From Actinomycetospora endophytica (GTDB lineage Bacteria; Actinomycetota; Actinomycetes; Mycobacteriales; Pseudonocardiaceae), in NCBI RefSeq assembly GCF_021026375.1, contig NZ_JAJNDB010000001.1:372001-436000 (forward strand): a stretch of 64,000 nucleotides of DNA. The letters run 5' to 3'. Below, one piece after another: positions 9,348-16,741 of the stretch. A program made the translations under genes and the position numbers. Under the pieces are notes generated by a model. The model saw only the letters and a program-made list of their open reading frames with translations. It had not been told where the DNA came from and made no database searches. Every line of letters begins with the position of its first letter. The first letter of the stretch is position 1.

Positions 9348-9800
9348 TCAGGGTCCGGCCCGGCTGGTGTAGGTGTGGCCGGTCGGGGTGGTGGTTCGCA
9401 CCGTGTGCGGCTGCTCGCCTCGACCGTCATGGATCACGTCGGTCTGCCAGCCGGGCATCTCCTTGACGTAGTTCCCGCGGGCACACACCCCACGACCGTT
9501 CGCGAGGCTCGTCGGGCCGTCAGCGCGGCGGGGCCGGATGTGATCCCGGTGCCGGATCGGGGCGTCGCAGTAGGGATCGCGGCAGCGGCCGCCGTCCCGC
9601 AGATCGATCAGCCGGGCGATGACCCCCTCGAAACGCTGCCTGCCCTGATCACACCCAACTAGCGTGCCGTGAACGGGGTGGGCGAACAACCGCCGCCACC
9701 ACAGCCCGCCCTCGCCGCCGGCCAACACATCCCCCACGATCCCGCCGGGCAGTGGCCCGTACCCGGCGCGCCCCCTCACAACGTGACCCGAAACGGACAT
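9348..9800 (-). pseudogene. 13E12-type HNH endonuclease, C-terminal remnant
   Basis: Only the last 150 residues of the 13E12-repeat/DUF222 HNH family remain. The HNH core is clear: RCRDPYCDAPIRHRDHIRP, GPTSLANGRGVCARGNYVKE, then the usual PGW and HTVRTTTPTGHTY tail. The long N-terminal DUF222 region, normally a few hundred residues, is absent. The frame begins at an ATG (9798-9800) directly beside the stop codon of the MetE-like gene, so the upstream part was replaced or deleted. Intact members are common multicopy genes in actinomycetes. With no obvious promoter it is probably inactive, although a short ORF is still open. Confidence 0.75.
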
Positions 9801-9802
9801 CC

Positions 9803-10825
9803 TCAGCCCCGCTCGGCCCGCAGGATCGACGCGGCCCCCGCCATCGCGGCCATCTTCCCCGCCGCGGACTCGAGCGGGAGATACTTCATCCCGCAGTCGG
9901 TGGCGATGACGATCTGCTCGACGGGCAACCGGTCGTACGCTCGACGGACACGCCCCGCCACGGTCTCCGCCGTCTCCACCTCCGCCGTCGAGAGGTCGAT
10001 GACGCCGAGGATGATCGTCTTGTCGGTGAGGTCGGCGAGCACGCCGAGGTCGAGCCCGGACTGCGCGGTCTCGATCGAGATCTGGTCGACCGGGCACCCG
10101 GCGAGCTCGGGCAGGAACGAGTAGCCCTCGGGGCGCTCGTGGATGATCGCGGCGTACCCGAAGCACAGGTGCACGGCGGTCGTGCCGGTGACGCCGTCGA
10201 GGGCCGCGTTCAGGGCGGCGAGGCCGTACTGCCGGGCCGCGTCGGGCCGGGCCTGCAGGTACGGCTCGTCGATCTGCACGATGTCCGCGCCGGCCGCGTG
10301 CAGGTCCTTGACCTCGGCGTTCACGACCGCCGCGTAGGCCATCGCCGCCGCCTCGGCGTCGGGATAGTGGTCGTTCTGCGCCTGCTGGGACATCGTGAAC
10401 GGCCCGGGCACGGTCATCTTGACGACGTGGTCGGTGGCGGCCCGCAGGAACTCGAGGTCCCGCACCTGGATCGGCTCCGGACGACCGATCGGCCCGACGA
10501 TGCGCGGGACCGGATTCGGGTGCCCCGAGCGGTCGAGCGCGGTGCCCGGGTTGTCGACGTCGACGCCGTCGAGGGCAGTCGCGAAGTGATTCGAGTAGCT
10601 CTCGCGGCGCATCTCGCCGTCGGTGAGGACGTCGAGCCCGGCGTGCTCCTGCGCACGGATCGCGAGCAGCGTCGCGTCGTCCTGGGCCTGCTGGAGGTGC
10701 TCCGGCGCGGGGCGCCACAGCTCCTTGGCGCGCACCCGCGGCGGGAACCGGCCGGCGAGGTTGGCGCGGTCGATCAGCCAGTCGGGCTGCGCGTAGCTCC
10801 CGACGAGGCTCGTGGGCAGCAGCAT
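9803..10825 (-). CDS. MetE C-terminal-like (cobalamin-independent methionine synthase II family)
   Basis: 340 residues, start at the ATG 10823-10825 with CCGGAGG seven bases upstream. It corresponds to the C-terminal catalytic half of cobalamin-independent methionine synthase (TIM barrel): LVGSYAQP at the start, LTDGEMRRESY, VQIDEPY, and probable zinc ligands in HLCFGY and ATDCGMKYLP. Stand-alone homologues include archaeal-type methionine synthases and epoxyalkane:CoM transferase, so the transferred group is uncertain. It follows the dioxygenase operon on the same strand, separated by a strong inverted repeat. It could handle methyl or alkyl groups from an aromatic substrate, or be an unrelated neighbour. 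Confidence 0.82.
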   Translation of the reverse strand: MLLPTSLVGSYAQPDWLIDRANLAGRFPPRVRAKELWRPAPEHLQQAQDDATLLAIRAQEHAGLDVLTDGEMRRESYSNHFATALDGVDVDNPGTALDRSGHPNPVPRIVGPIGRPEPIQVRDLEFLRAATDHVVKMTVPGPFTMSQQAQNDHYPDAEAAAMAYAAVVNAEVKDLHAAGADIVQIDEPYLQARPDAARQYGLAALNAALDGVTGTTAVHLCFGYAAIIHERPEGYSFLPELAGCPVDQISIETAQSGLDLGVLADLTDKTIILGVIDLSTAEVETAETVAGRVRRAYDRLPVEQIVIATDCGMKYLPLESAAGKMAAMAGAASILRAERG

Positions 10826-10841
10826 GGGAGACCTCCGGTCC

Positions 10842-10887
10842 CATGTGAACGAATTTGGTCGTCCAGGCGACCACAATCGTTCACATG
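10842..10887. terminator. 20-bp inverted repeat between dioxygenase operon and MetE-like gene
   Basis: Arms at 10842-10861 and 10868-10887 (CATGTGAACGA on the outside) are complementary at 18 of 20 positions with a six-base loop. The element begins three bases after the ligA stop and ends 17 bases before the next start, so it probably ends or attenuates the upstream transcript. There is no T-run, so an operator role for the MetE-like gene is also possible. Confidence 0.55.
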
Positions 10888-10890
10888 CGA

Positions 10891-11250
10891 CTACGTCGCG
10901 ATGTCGGGATAGGGCAGCGAGATGTGTTCCATGGCCCGGGCGTAGGCGAGCTGGTACTCGAGCGGCCCGTGGTCGCGCTCGAACATCGCGATGAACAGCG
11001 TCAGCGTGAGGAACGGGTGTGCGCCCATCTCGAAGAGCCGGACGTGGTCGTGCCCGGCCAGCGCCGCCCGCTCGTCGTCGGAGAAAGTGAGCCACGTCGA
11101 CCGTTCCCCGGAATGACAGTTGAGGAGCTTGTTCGCGTACTCCCGTTCCCAGTCCGCGACGCATCCCGCCGGGTCCGTGCGGTAGCGCTCGACGAGGTCG
11201 GGATCGCGGTCGACGGTGTAGAGGAACTTGTCGAGCAGGTACTTGCTCAC
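10891..11250 (-). CDS. ligA: protocatechuate 4,5-dioxygenase alpha (LigA-type) subunit
   Basis: 119 residues from the GTG at 11248-11250, which overlaps the stop of the catalytic-subunit gene by four bases (GTGA). Small helical LigA-family subunit: SKYLLDKFLYTVDRDPDLVERY, then LTFSDDERAALAGHDHVRLF and a helical C-terminus. In known LigAB enzymes this subunit caps the active site of the beta subunit and is needed for meta-cleavage of protocatechuate or related catechols. Gene fusion (as in gallate dioxygenases) is not the case here. The overlap guarantees stoichiometric synthesis with LigB. Confidence 0.87.
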   Translation of the reverse strand: MSKYLLDKFLYTVDRDPDLVERYRTDPAGCVADWEREYANKLLNCHSGERSTWLTFSDDERAALAGHDHVRLFEMGAHPFLTLTLFIAMFERDHGPLEYQLAYARAMEHISLPYPDIAT

Positions 11251-12113
11251 GCCGGAGACACCCCGTTCGGATACCAGGTGAAATAGGCCTCCATGGTGTG
11301 GAAGAGGTCGAGCGAGTCGACGTGGTCGGCCTTCTTCCCCTCCCCCGCCACACCCATCATCAGCATGAAGTCCATGAACCCGTGCGTGGCGTTCCCGGGC
11401 GCGTGCAGGGAATCGAGCGTCACCTCGGACAGGCACCCCTCGAGGTCACCGGAGGCGATCCACTCGACGGCCTTGCGGTCGAACTCCGGGTCGGGCCCGT
11501 GCGGGCCGAACTGGCGCGGTCCGCCCAGCTCCAGCGACAGGTGCCCGGTCCCGATCACCGCAACCCGTTGATCCGAGGGCCACGACTCGACCAGCTCCCG
11601 GATCGTGCGCCCGAGCTGCACGAACCGCTTCGGCTGCGGCAGCGGTGGCGCGAAGATGTTGGTGTAGATCGGGACGATCGGCAGGTCGGCCTCGGGGCGC
11701 AGCGTGATGATCGGGCACGTGATCGAGTGGTCGATCCGCAGTTCGTTGGAGAACGCGAGGTCGAACCCGGCGTCGAGACCCTCGCGGAGAATGTACGACG
11801 ACAGGTCCTCCTGGCCCTGCAACGTCATCCGCGGCAGACCGAACTCGCGCTCCTCGTTGTACCAGTTGGCGTCGAAGACCGGCGCCTTCCCGACGAGGAA
11901 CTGCGGCATGTTGTCGAGCCACAACTGGTGGAAATGGTCGGAGCCGACCATGACGAGGACGTCGGGACGGGCCCGTGTCAACGTCTCGCGGAACGTCTCG
12001 ATCTTCGACACCCATTCGTCCGCGAACGGCGGGCGGTCGGCACCCGTCGACGTCGAGGCCCGGTAGTAGAAGGGGTGGTGGGTGGAGGCGATCACCGCGA
12101 CGAGCTCAGCCAT
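11247..12113 (-). CDS. ligB: class III extradiol dioxygenase beta (LigB-type) subunit
   Basis: 288 residues. LigB-superfamily Fe(II) dioxygenase: STHHP at residues 10-14 supplies the first iron His (12), GSDHFH at 58-62 the second (60), and GTGHLSLELGG near 188-198 matches the catalytic His loop. The third iron ligand in LigB (a Glu about 50 residues later, in a G-x-x-x-x-E context) is not obvious: the equivalent stretch reads APGNATHGFMDF. The enzyme should open a catecholic ring between C4 and C5, with protocatechuate from the adjacent PobA as the natural guess. It overlaps the citryl-CoA-lyase-like gene by eight bases and LigA by three. Confidence 0.87.
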   Translation of the reverse strand: MAELVAVIASTHHPFYYRASTSTGADRPPFADEWVSKIETFRETLTRARPDVLVMVGSDHFHQLWLDNMPQFLVGKAPVFDANWYNEEREFGLPRMTLQGQEDLSSYILREGLDAGFDLAFSNELRIDHSITCPIITLRPEADLPIVPIYTNIFAPPLPQPKRFVQLGRTIRELVESWPSDQRVAVIGTGHLSLELGGPRQFGPHGPDPEFDRKAVEWIASGDLEGCLSEVTLDSLHAPGNATHGFMDFMLMMGVAGEGKKADHVDSLDLFHTMEAYFTWYPNGVSPA

Positions 12114-12924
12114 GCGCGTCTCCGTTCAGCGACGGCGGAATGTAGGGGTCCGGTTCGACCGGCTCATTGTTCAGGTCGACGCTCAGGAAGATCTCGTTCG
12201 CGACGGGATGGCGCAGTTCCTCCGCCAGCTGCCCGATCAGGCCGGCCGTCCGCGCGAGCAGCGCGAATCCCCGCAGCAGTTCCAGGGGCAGCCCGAGGTC
12301 GGCGAGGACCGCGCCGCAGACCCCGGCGCCGTTGAGCGGCAGCGTCTTTCCGAGCACCTGCGGGTGGACCCGGCCGATCGCGGCGAACAGCGCCAGGTGC
12401 GGGCCGGTCACGCCCTCCTCGGCGGCCAGGGCCATGAGCTTCGGCGTCCGGGGATCGCCCTGCTTGTGCACGTGATGGCCGAGACCGGGGACGAACCGCT
12501 TCGCCGCGCGCTGGGCGGTGACCACCTGCAGCGCGAGCGCGTCCCAGCCCTCGTCGTCGGCGGGAAGGGGCTCGCTCAGCTGCTCGTGCAGGAACCGCCC
12601 GCAGTCCTCGGTGACGCCGAGGAAGCGCGACCCGCCCGCCAGCAGCCCGGCCGCGAGCGCCCCCTGCACCGAGTCCGGCGCCGAGAGGTGGGTCAGCCGG
12701 GTGACGATCGCCGTGGGCGTGTAGCCGTGGTCGGCGAGCGCGGCCAGGACCGCCTCGAAGACGCGCGTCTCACCCGCCGTCGGACGCCGTTGGGTCGCGA
12801 GCCAGAACGCGAGCTCGCCGAACCCGACCTGGCCCATGACGTCGTCGACGAGGTCGTGCCCGAGCAGGGTGATCTTGTCGGGCGAGGACGCGCCCAACGC
12901 CGTCGGGTAGACGTGATCGCTCAT
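12106..12924 (-). CDS. citryl-CoA lyase / citrate synthase-like protein
   Basis: 272 residues from the ATG at 12922-12924 (overlaps the CoA-transferase stop, ATGA). A short member of the citrate synthase superfamily: the conserved PGLGHHVHKQGDPRTPKL segment (residues around 150-170, containing the active-site His) and the helical stretch LNGAGVCGAVLADLGLP are present, while the long N-terminal part of full citrate synthases is missing. Proteins of this size are usually called citryl-CoA lyases, cleaving a citryl-CoA-like thioester into acetyl-CoA and a 2-oxo acid. Directly after a CoA-transferase gene, it may cleave a CoA ester of the tertiary-hydroxy tricarboxylate made after ring cleavage; this is inference. 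Confidence 0.78.
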   Translation of the reverse strand: MSDHVYPTALGASSPDKITLLGHDLVDDVMGQVGFGELAFWLATQRRPTAGETRVFEAVLAALADHGYTPTAIVTRLTHLSAPDSVQGALAAGLLAGGSRFLGVTEDCGRFLHEQLSEPLPADDEGWDALALQVVTAQRAAKRFVPGLGHHVHKQGDPRTPKLMALAAEEGVTGPHLALFAAIGRVHPQVLGKTLPLNGAGVCGAVLADLGLPLELLRGFALLARTAGLIGQLAEELRHPVANEIFLSVDLNNEPVEPDPYIPPSLNGDAHG

Positions 12925-14069
12925 CGGTCGCCCCCGCCCGAGAGCCATTCCCGCAGTTCGGAGCCGTGCTCGTCCAGCTCGGGCGGCGGCAGCTCGTAGA
13001 CCGCCGGGGTCTCGGAGAACCGGATCGGGTGCCTCGTCGTCGGGACCGCCCGGTCGCCCTCCCCGACGGAGAGGATCGGCTCCAGCCCGAAGCGCTCGGC
13101 CATCGCGAACCCGCCGTCGATCGACTGGATCGGCCCGCACGGGACCCCCGCCTCGACGAGCAGGTCGAACCACTCGACCGCGGTCTTCTCCTTCAGCTTC
13201 GCGACGAGGATCGGGCGCAGCACGTCGCGGTTCTCGGTGCGGTCCGCGTTGCGGGCGAACCTGGGATCGTCGGCGACGCCGTCGAGCCCGAGCACCTCGC
13301 AGAGCTTGCGGAACTGGCCGTCGTTCGCGGCGGTGACGATCAGGTCGTCGTCGGCGGTCTCCAGCGGCTCGTACGGGAAGACGCTCGGGTGCGCGTTGCC
13401 CATCCGATGCGGGACGACGCCGCCCGCGGCCCAAGCGCTCGAATGGTTCACCAGCCCGGTGAGCGCCGACGACAGCAGGTTGACCTCGACGTGCTGGCCG
13501 TCGCCGGTCGCGTCGCGGTGGCGCAGTGCGGCGAGGATGCCGATGACGGCGTGGTTGCCGGCCATCACGTCGAACACCGAGATGCCGGCGCGGTAGGGCG
13601 GGCCGTCGGGATCGCCGGTCAGGTCCATCAGGCCGGAGATCGCCTGAACCATGAGGTCGTAGCCCGGGACGTGCGCACCGGCGCCGGAGCCGAAGCCGGA
13701 GATGCTCGAGTAGACGACGCCGGGGTTCGTCGCGCTGACCGTCTCGTAGTCCAGCCCGTACTTCGCCATGCCGCCCGGGCGGAGGTTCTCGATGACGACG
13801 TCGGCGCGCCGCGCGAGCTCCCGGGCGACCCCGACGTCGTCGGGATCGCGGAGGTCCAGGGCGATCGAGCGCTTGCCGCGGTTCACGCCGAGGTAGTACG
13901 TCGAGGTCTCGCCGCGGGTCGGCGGCATCCAGGTCCGGGTGTCGTCACCGCGCGGGCCCTCGACCTTGACGACCTCGGCACCCATGTCCGCCAGCAGCAT
14001 CGTCGCGTAGGGCCCCGCGAGGATGCGCGAGAAGTCGGCCACCAGGACCCCGGCGAGCGGTCCAGCCAT
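12921..14069 (-). CDS. CaiB/BaiF family (class III) CoA-transferase
   Basis: 382 residues, the usual length. N-terminal LAGVLVADFSRILAGPYAT and ADMGAEVVKVEGPRGDDTR, nucleotide-binding and GKRSIALDLRDP motifs, and the catalytic Asp167 in the GISVFDVMAG segment that follows DGPPYRAG. These enzymes move CoA between carboxylic acids without ATP. First gene of the four-gene overlapped operon with the citryl-CoA-lyase-like and dioxygenase genes, so its likely acceptor is a carboxylate from the ring-cleavage pathway. The promoter region upstream carries two palindromic sites (14112-14126 and 14164-14187). Confidence 0.87.
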   Translation of the reverse strand: MAGPLAGVLVADFSRILAGPYATMLLADMGAEVVKVEGPRGDDTRTWMPPTRGETSTYYLGVNRGKRSIALDLRDPDDVGVARELARRADVVIENLRPGGMAKYGLDYETVSATNPGVVYSSISGFGSGAGAHVPGYDLMVQAISGLMDLTGDPDGPPYRAGISVFDVMAGNHAVIGILAALRHRDATGDGQHVEVNLLSSALTGLVNHSSAWAAGGVVPHRMGNAHPSVFPYEPLETADDDLIVTAANDGQFRKLCEVLGLDGVADDPRFARNADRTENRDVLRPILVAKLKEKTAVEWFDLLVEAGVPCGPIQSIDGGFAMAERFGLEPILSVGEGDRAVPTTRHPIRFSETPAVYELPPPELDEHGSELREWLSGGGDR

Positions 14070-14111
14070 GCGCGGTCCTCCTTGCCGGTCCTGTCAGCGA
14101 TGGTCCGTTGC

Positions 14112-14126
14112 TGACGTCTGGTGTCA
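14112..14126. promoter_or_regulatory. candidate operator TGACGTCTGGTGTCA
   Basis: Quasi-palindrome with TGAC/GTCA outer arms, 43 bases upstream of the CoA-transferase start. A near-identical 15-mer lies 30 bases upstream of the thiolase gene at 34019-34033. Both genes act on CoA esters and both sites have the same orientation relative to the gene. Which regulator binds is unknown. Confidence 0.35.
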
Positions 14127-14163
14127 GAACGGCGCCACTCTCACATCCGGCACTGCGAGTTGT

Positions 14164-14187
14164 GTCCGCTCAGCGGACGTCTGTCCG
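14164..14187. promoter_or_regulatory. overlapping palindromes, candidate IclR operator
   Basis: Two overlapping inverted repeats: GTCCGC-TCA-GCGGAC at 14164-14178 and CGGAC-GTCT-GTCCG at 14174-14187, roughly 100 bases upstream of the CoA-transferase start. The second has exactly the arms and four-base spacer of a site in the iclR/amidohydrolase divergent region (16710-16723), suggesting one regulator for both promoters. Confidence 0.45.
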
Positions 14188-14218
14188 TCGTTGATCCTGG
14201 AACCCTCGACGACGGGCG

Positions 14219-15418
14219 TCAAGAGTCCGGCGCATCGACCCCCGCGTAGGAGTGCGCGAACCAGCGGGCCATCCCGGCGTCGTCGCGCAGCGCCCGCACC
14301 CAGGCCTCCCGGGTGCCGTGCACGAACGCCGCCGCCGACTCGCCGCCGAGCGCGTCGGCGGTCCGCGCCGTGAGGATGCGGAGGAACCAGTCGGAGAACG
14401 CCTGGGCGTGCCAGATCGCCGGGACCCGACGGTCGGAGTAGGCCGCCAGCCGGCCGCCGTCGCCGTCGCGGTCGGAGATCAACCCGTGCGCGAGCTCGAC
14501 CGCATCGGCGATCGCGAGGTTCATCCCCTTGCCCCCGGCGGGGGTGATGAGGTGCGCGGCGTCGCCCGCGAGGAACAGCCGGCCGTGCTGCATCGGGGTG
14601 ATCACGCGGGTGCGGAGATCGAGGGTGTCGACGCTGTTCAGCCGCACCCCGTCGAGCGCTCCGGGCATCCCGAGGCGGTCGGCGAGCTCGGTGCGCAGCG
14701 CGTCGTGGGACTGGTCGTCGGCCGCTTCGTCCGCGGGGACCTCCAGGTAGAAGCGGGTCTCGTTCGGGCCGCGGCGCAGGTGGGCGGCGTAGCCGCGGGG
14801 GTGGATGCCGTAGACGGTGCGGTCGACGAGCGGCGGCGTGGCGGTCGCGACGACGAGCCAGCGGGCGGGCACCCGACGATCGAGCGTCGCGACGTGATCG
14901 GCCATCGCCCGCGCCACCGGGCTCGCCGCCCCGTCGGCGCCCACGACGACGTCGGGGGTCAACTCGCGCCGCTCGCCGTCGGGACCCTCGACGACGACGG
15001 CCGGTGTGTCGCCGTCGACGCTCACGACCTGATGGGAGAACGCGAGCGGCGCGTCGTCGGCGACCAGGGCGGCGGCGAGCTCGGCGACGAGCCGGTGCTG
15101 CGGGAAGACGAAGTGCGGCCGGTCGCCGGTGAGGTCGGCGTACTCGAGGGTGTGCGAGGTCTGCGGGGTGCGGAACTCGACGCGGCGGTTCTCGGCGTCG
15201 AACGTCAGCGGGGCGCCGGGTGCGTCGGCGAGTCCTTCGCGGCGCAGTGTCTGCACGGTGCGGTACTCGACGATGCCGGCCTTCGGCTGCGTGCCGATCT
15301 CGGCCTGCGTGAGCCGCTCGACCAGCACGAACGGCACCCGCGCGCGGTGCAGCAGCCAGGCCAGGACGAGGCCGGCGGGTCCGGCTCCGACGATCACGAC
15401 GCGTGGGTCGTCCGGCAC
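14219..15418 (-). CDS. pobA: 4-hydroxybenzoate 3-monooxygenase (PobA-type)
   Basis: 399 residues, matching the approximately 395 of known PobA. FAD-binding GAGPAG (residues 11-16), the DG motif VVVGADGAASPVARAM, and a GD motif LAGDAAHLITPAGGKGMNLA with the extended form typical of p-hydroxybenzoate hydroxylase. The reaction is NAD(P)H- and O2-dependent 3-hydroxylation of 4-hydroxybenzoate to protocatechuate, which would feed the LigAB dioxygenase downstream. It is separated from the CoA-transferase operon by 149 bp carrying palindromes, so it probably has its own promoter in the gap before the IclR gene. A related aryl carboxylate substrate cannot be excluded. Confidence 0.85.
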   Translation of the reverse strand: MPDDPRVVIVGAGPAGLVLAWLLHRARVPFVLVERLTQAEIGTQPKAGIVEYRTVQTLRREGLADAPGAPLTFDAENRRVEFRTPQTSHTLEYADLTGDRPHFVFPQHRLVAELAAALVADDAPLAFSHQVVSVDGDTPAVVVEGPDGERRELTPDVVVGADGAASPVARAMADHVATLDRRVPARWLVVATATPPLVDRTVYGIHPRGYAAHLRRGPNETRFYLEVPADEAADDQSHDALRTELADRLGMPGALDGVRLNSVDTLDLRTRVITPMQHGRLFLAGDAAHLITPAGGKGMNLAIADAVELAHGLISDRDGDGGRLAAYSDRRVPAIWHAQAFSDWFLRILTARTADALGGESAAAFVHGTREAWVRALRDDAGMARWFAHSYAGVDAPDS

Positions 15419-15741
15419 CGGATCATCTCCTCGTCATCGGGGGCGGGATCATCGTGCGCGCGGGGAGCCGGGTGGCGCGCGACGGTTCCCGGTGGGCGGG
15501 AGCCGCCCCGGCCGCGCGGTCCCCGTGGCGGGCCTTGTCGCGGGCTGTCGCGCCGAGCTCCATGTCTCGTCGTTGTGAATCAGAACGACAAGCTGATGGG
15601 CCGACCGTGGAAGCCCGCGACAAGGCGCCGCCGCCAGGATCGCGGGGCCGGCGGCCGGGCGATGAGGAGCACACCAGGCAGCCTCAGCGACCCCAGAACC
15701 CGCCCCAAGTGCCCTCGTGGCCCCCGGAGCGCGCTGACCCC
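15419..15741. promoter_or_regulatory. pobA upstream region (323 bp, no gene)
   Basis: Gap between the pobA start and the end of the IclR gene, both on the minus strand. It contains an inverted repeat GTCGTT-N9-AACGAC (15569-15574 and 15584-15589) about 150 bases upstream of pobA. IclR regulators of the PcaU/PobR type act at such sites, so it is a candidate activator site. I see no convincing ORF here. Confidence 0.4.
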
Positions 15742-16548
15742 TCAGGACGCCGGCAACGTCACGTGCGGCAGCGCCTCCCGCCGCGCGAAGTCCGCGCTGA
15801 TCTCCCCCGCCGTCGCGAGCAGCAGCGGCAGGTGGTGCTCGACGAGCCGCTCCACCGAGGTCTCCGCCGCGTGACAGTTGACATTGACCCCGGCGATCAC
15901 GCGGCCGGACCCGTCGCGCAGGGGCGCCGCGACCGAGCGAATGCCGAGGGTGAGCTGCTCGTCGGTCAGCGCCCAGCCACGCGCCCGGACCTCCCGCAGC
16001 GCGGCGTCCCGCTCCTCGATCGACGGCTGCCACCGCGGCACCAGACCCGAGCGGGTGGGCTCGGCGAGGACCCGGTCGAGCTCGGCCGTCGACAGCGCCG
16101 CCAGCTGCACCTTGCCCAGCGAGGTCGGCAGCGCGGGAAAGCGCGTGCCGATCTGCACCGCCAGCGAGACGATCTTCGGCACGCTGGCCCGCGCGACGTA
16201 GACGATGTCCGAGCCGTCGAGCTGGGCGATCGAGCACGACTCGTGGGTGCGCGCCGACAACGCCTCGAGATGGGGGCGCGCGACCTCCCACAGGCCCATC
16301 GACCCGACGTAGGCCACGCCGAGATCCAGCACCCGCGGCGTGAGCGCGTACCCGCGATCGCCGCTGCGCACGTAGCCGAGCTCGGTGAGGGTCAGGAGGA
16401 TCCGGCGCGCGGTCGGGCGGGCCAGACCGGTGGCCGTCGCGACCTCGGCCAGCGTCATCTCCGGGCGCGCCGGACCGAACGCCGCGATCACCTCGAGCCC
16501 GCGCGCGAGCGCCTCGATGAAGTCCGGTCCGGTCCCCTCGCGTGGCAC
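15742..16548 (-). CDS. IclR family regulator (PcaU/PobR-like)
   Basis: 268 residues from the GTG at 16546-16548, preferred because GGGGAGG sits at Shine-Dalgarno distance; longer starts exist at 16557 and 16620. N-terminal winged helix (TLAEVATATGLARPTARRI, LTELGYV) followed by the IclR effector domain (ARPHLEALSARTHESCSIAQ, VSLAVQIGTRFPALPTSLGK, NVNCHAAETSVERLV). Length and sequence feel are those of the PcaR/PcaU/PobR group, which sense protocatechuate or 4-hydroxybenzoate and control their catabolism. Its position next to pobA fits that role. It is divergent from the amidohydrolase gene, and the shared region holds a palindrome also found before the CoA-transferase operon. Confidence 0.88.
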   Translation of the reverse strand: MPREGTGPDFIEALARGLEVIAAFGPARPEMTLAEVATATGLARPTARRILLTLTELGYVRSGDRGYALTPRVLDLGVAYVGSMGLWEVARPHLEALSARTHESCSIAQLDGSDIVYVARASVPKIVSLAVQIGTRFPALPTSLGKVQLAALSTAELDRVLAEPTRSGLVPRWQPSIEERDAALREVRARGWALTDEQLTLGIRSVAAPLRDGSGRVIAGVNVNCHAAETSVERLVEHHLPLLLATAGEISADFARREALPHVTLPAS

Positions 16549-16709
16549 CCGCGTCACCTCCCCGCTGTTCGGGTGGGCGCAGCGTAACCGCTCACTGACC
16601 GCCAGGCGGACGGTCGTCACCCGAACCGACCCCAGGGCCCGACGGACGCCCGACCGTTGACAGCGAAACGATGCCTGAGCAGAGTGACCCGCATCATGTG
16701 ACCGTCATA

Positions 16710-16723
16710 CGGACATTCGTCCG
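16710..16723. promoter_or_regulatory. palindrome CGGAC-N4-GTCCG
   Basis: Perfect five-base arms with a four-base spacer in the divergent region between the IclR gene and the amidohydrolase, 19 bases before the latter's start. The same arms and spacer occur at 14174-14187. Candidate IclR operator for auto-control and control of the amidohydrolase. Confidence 0.45.
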
Positions 16724-16741
16724 CGACCGAGGGAGCGTCCG

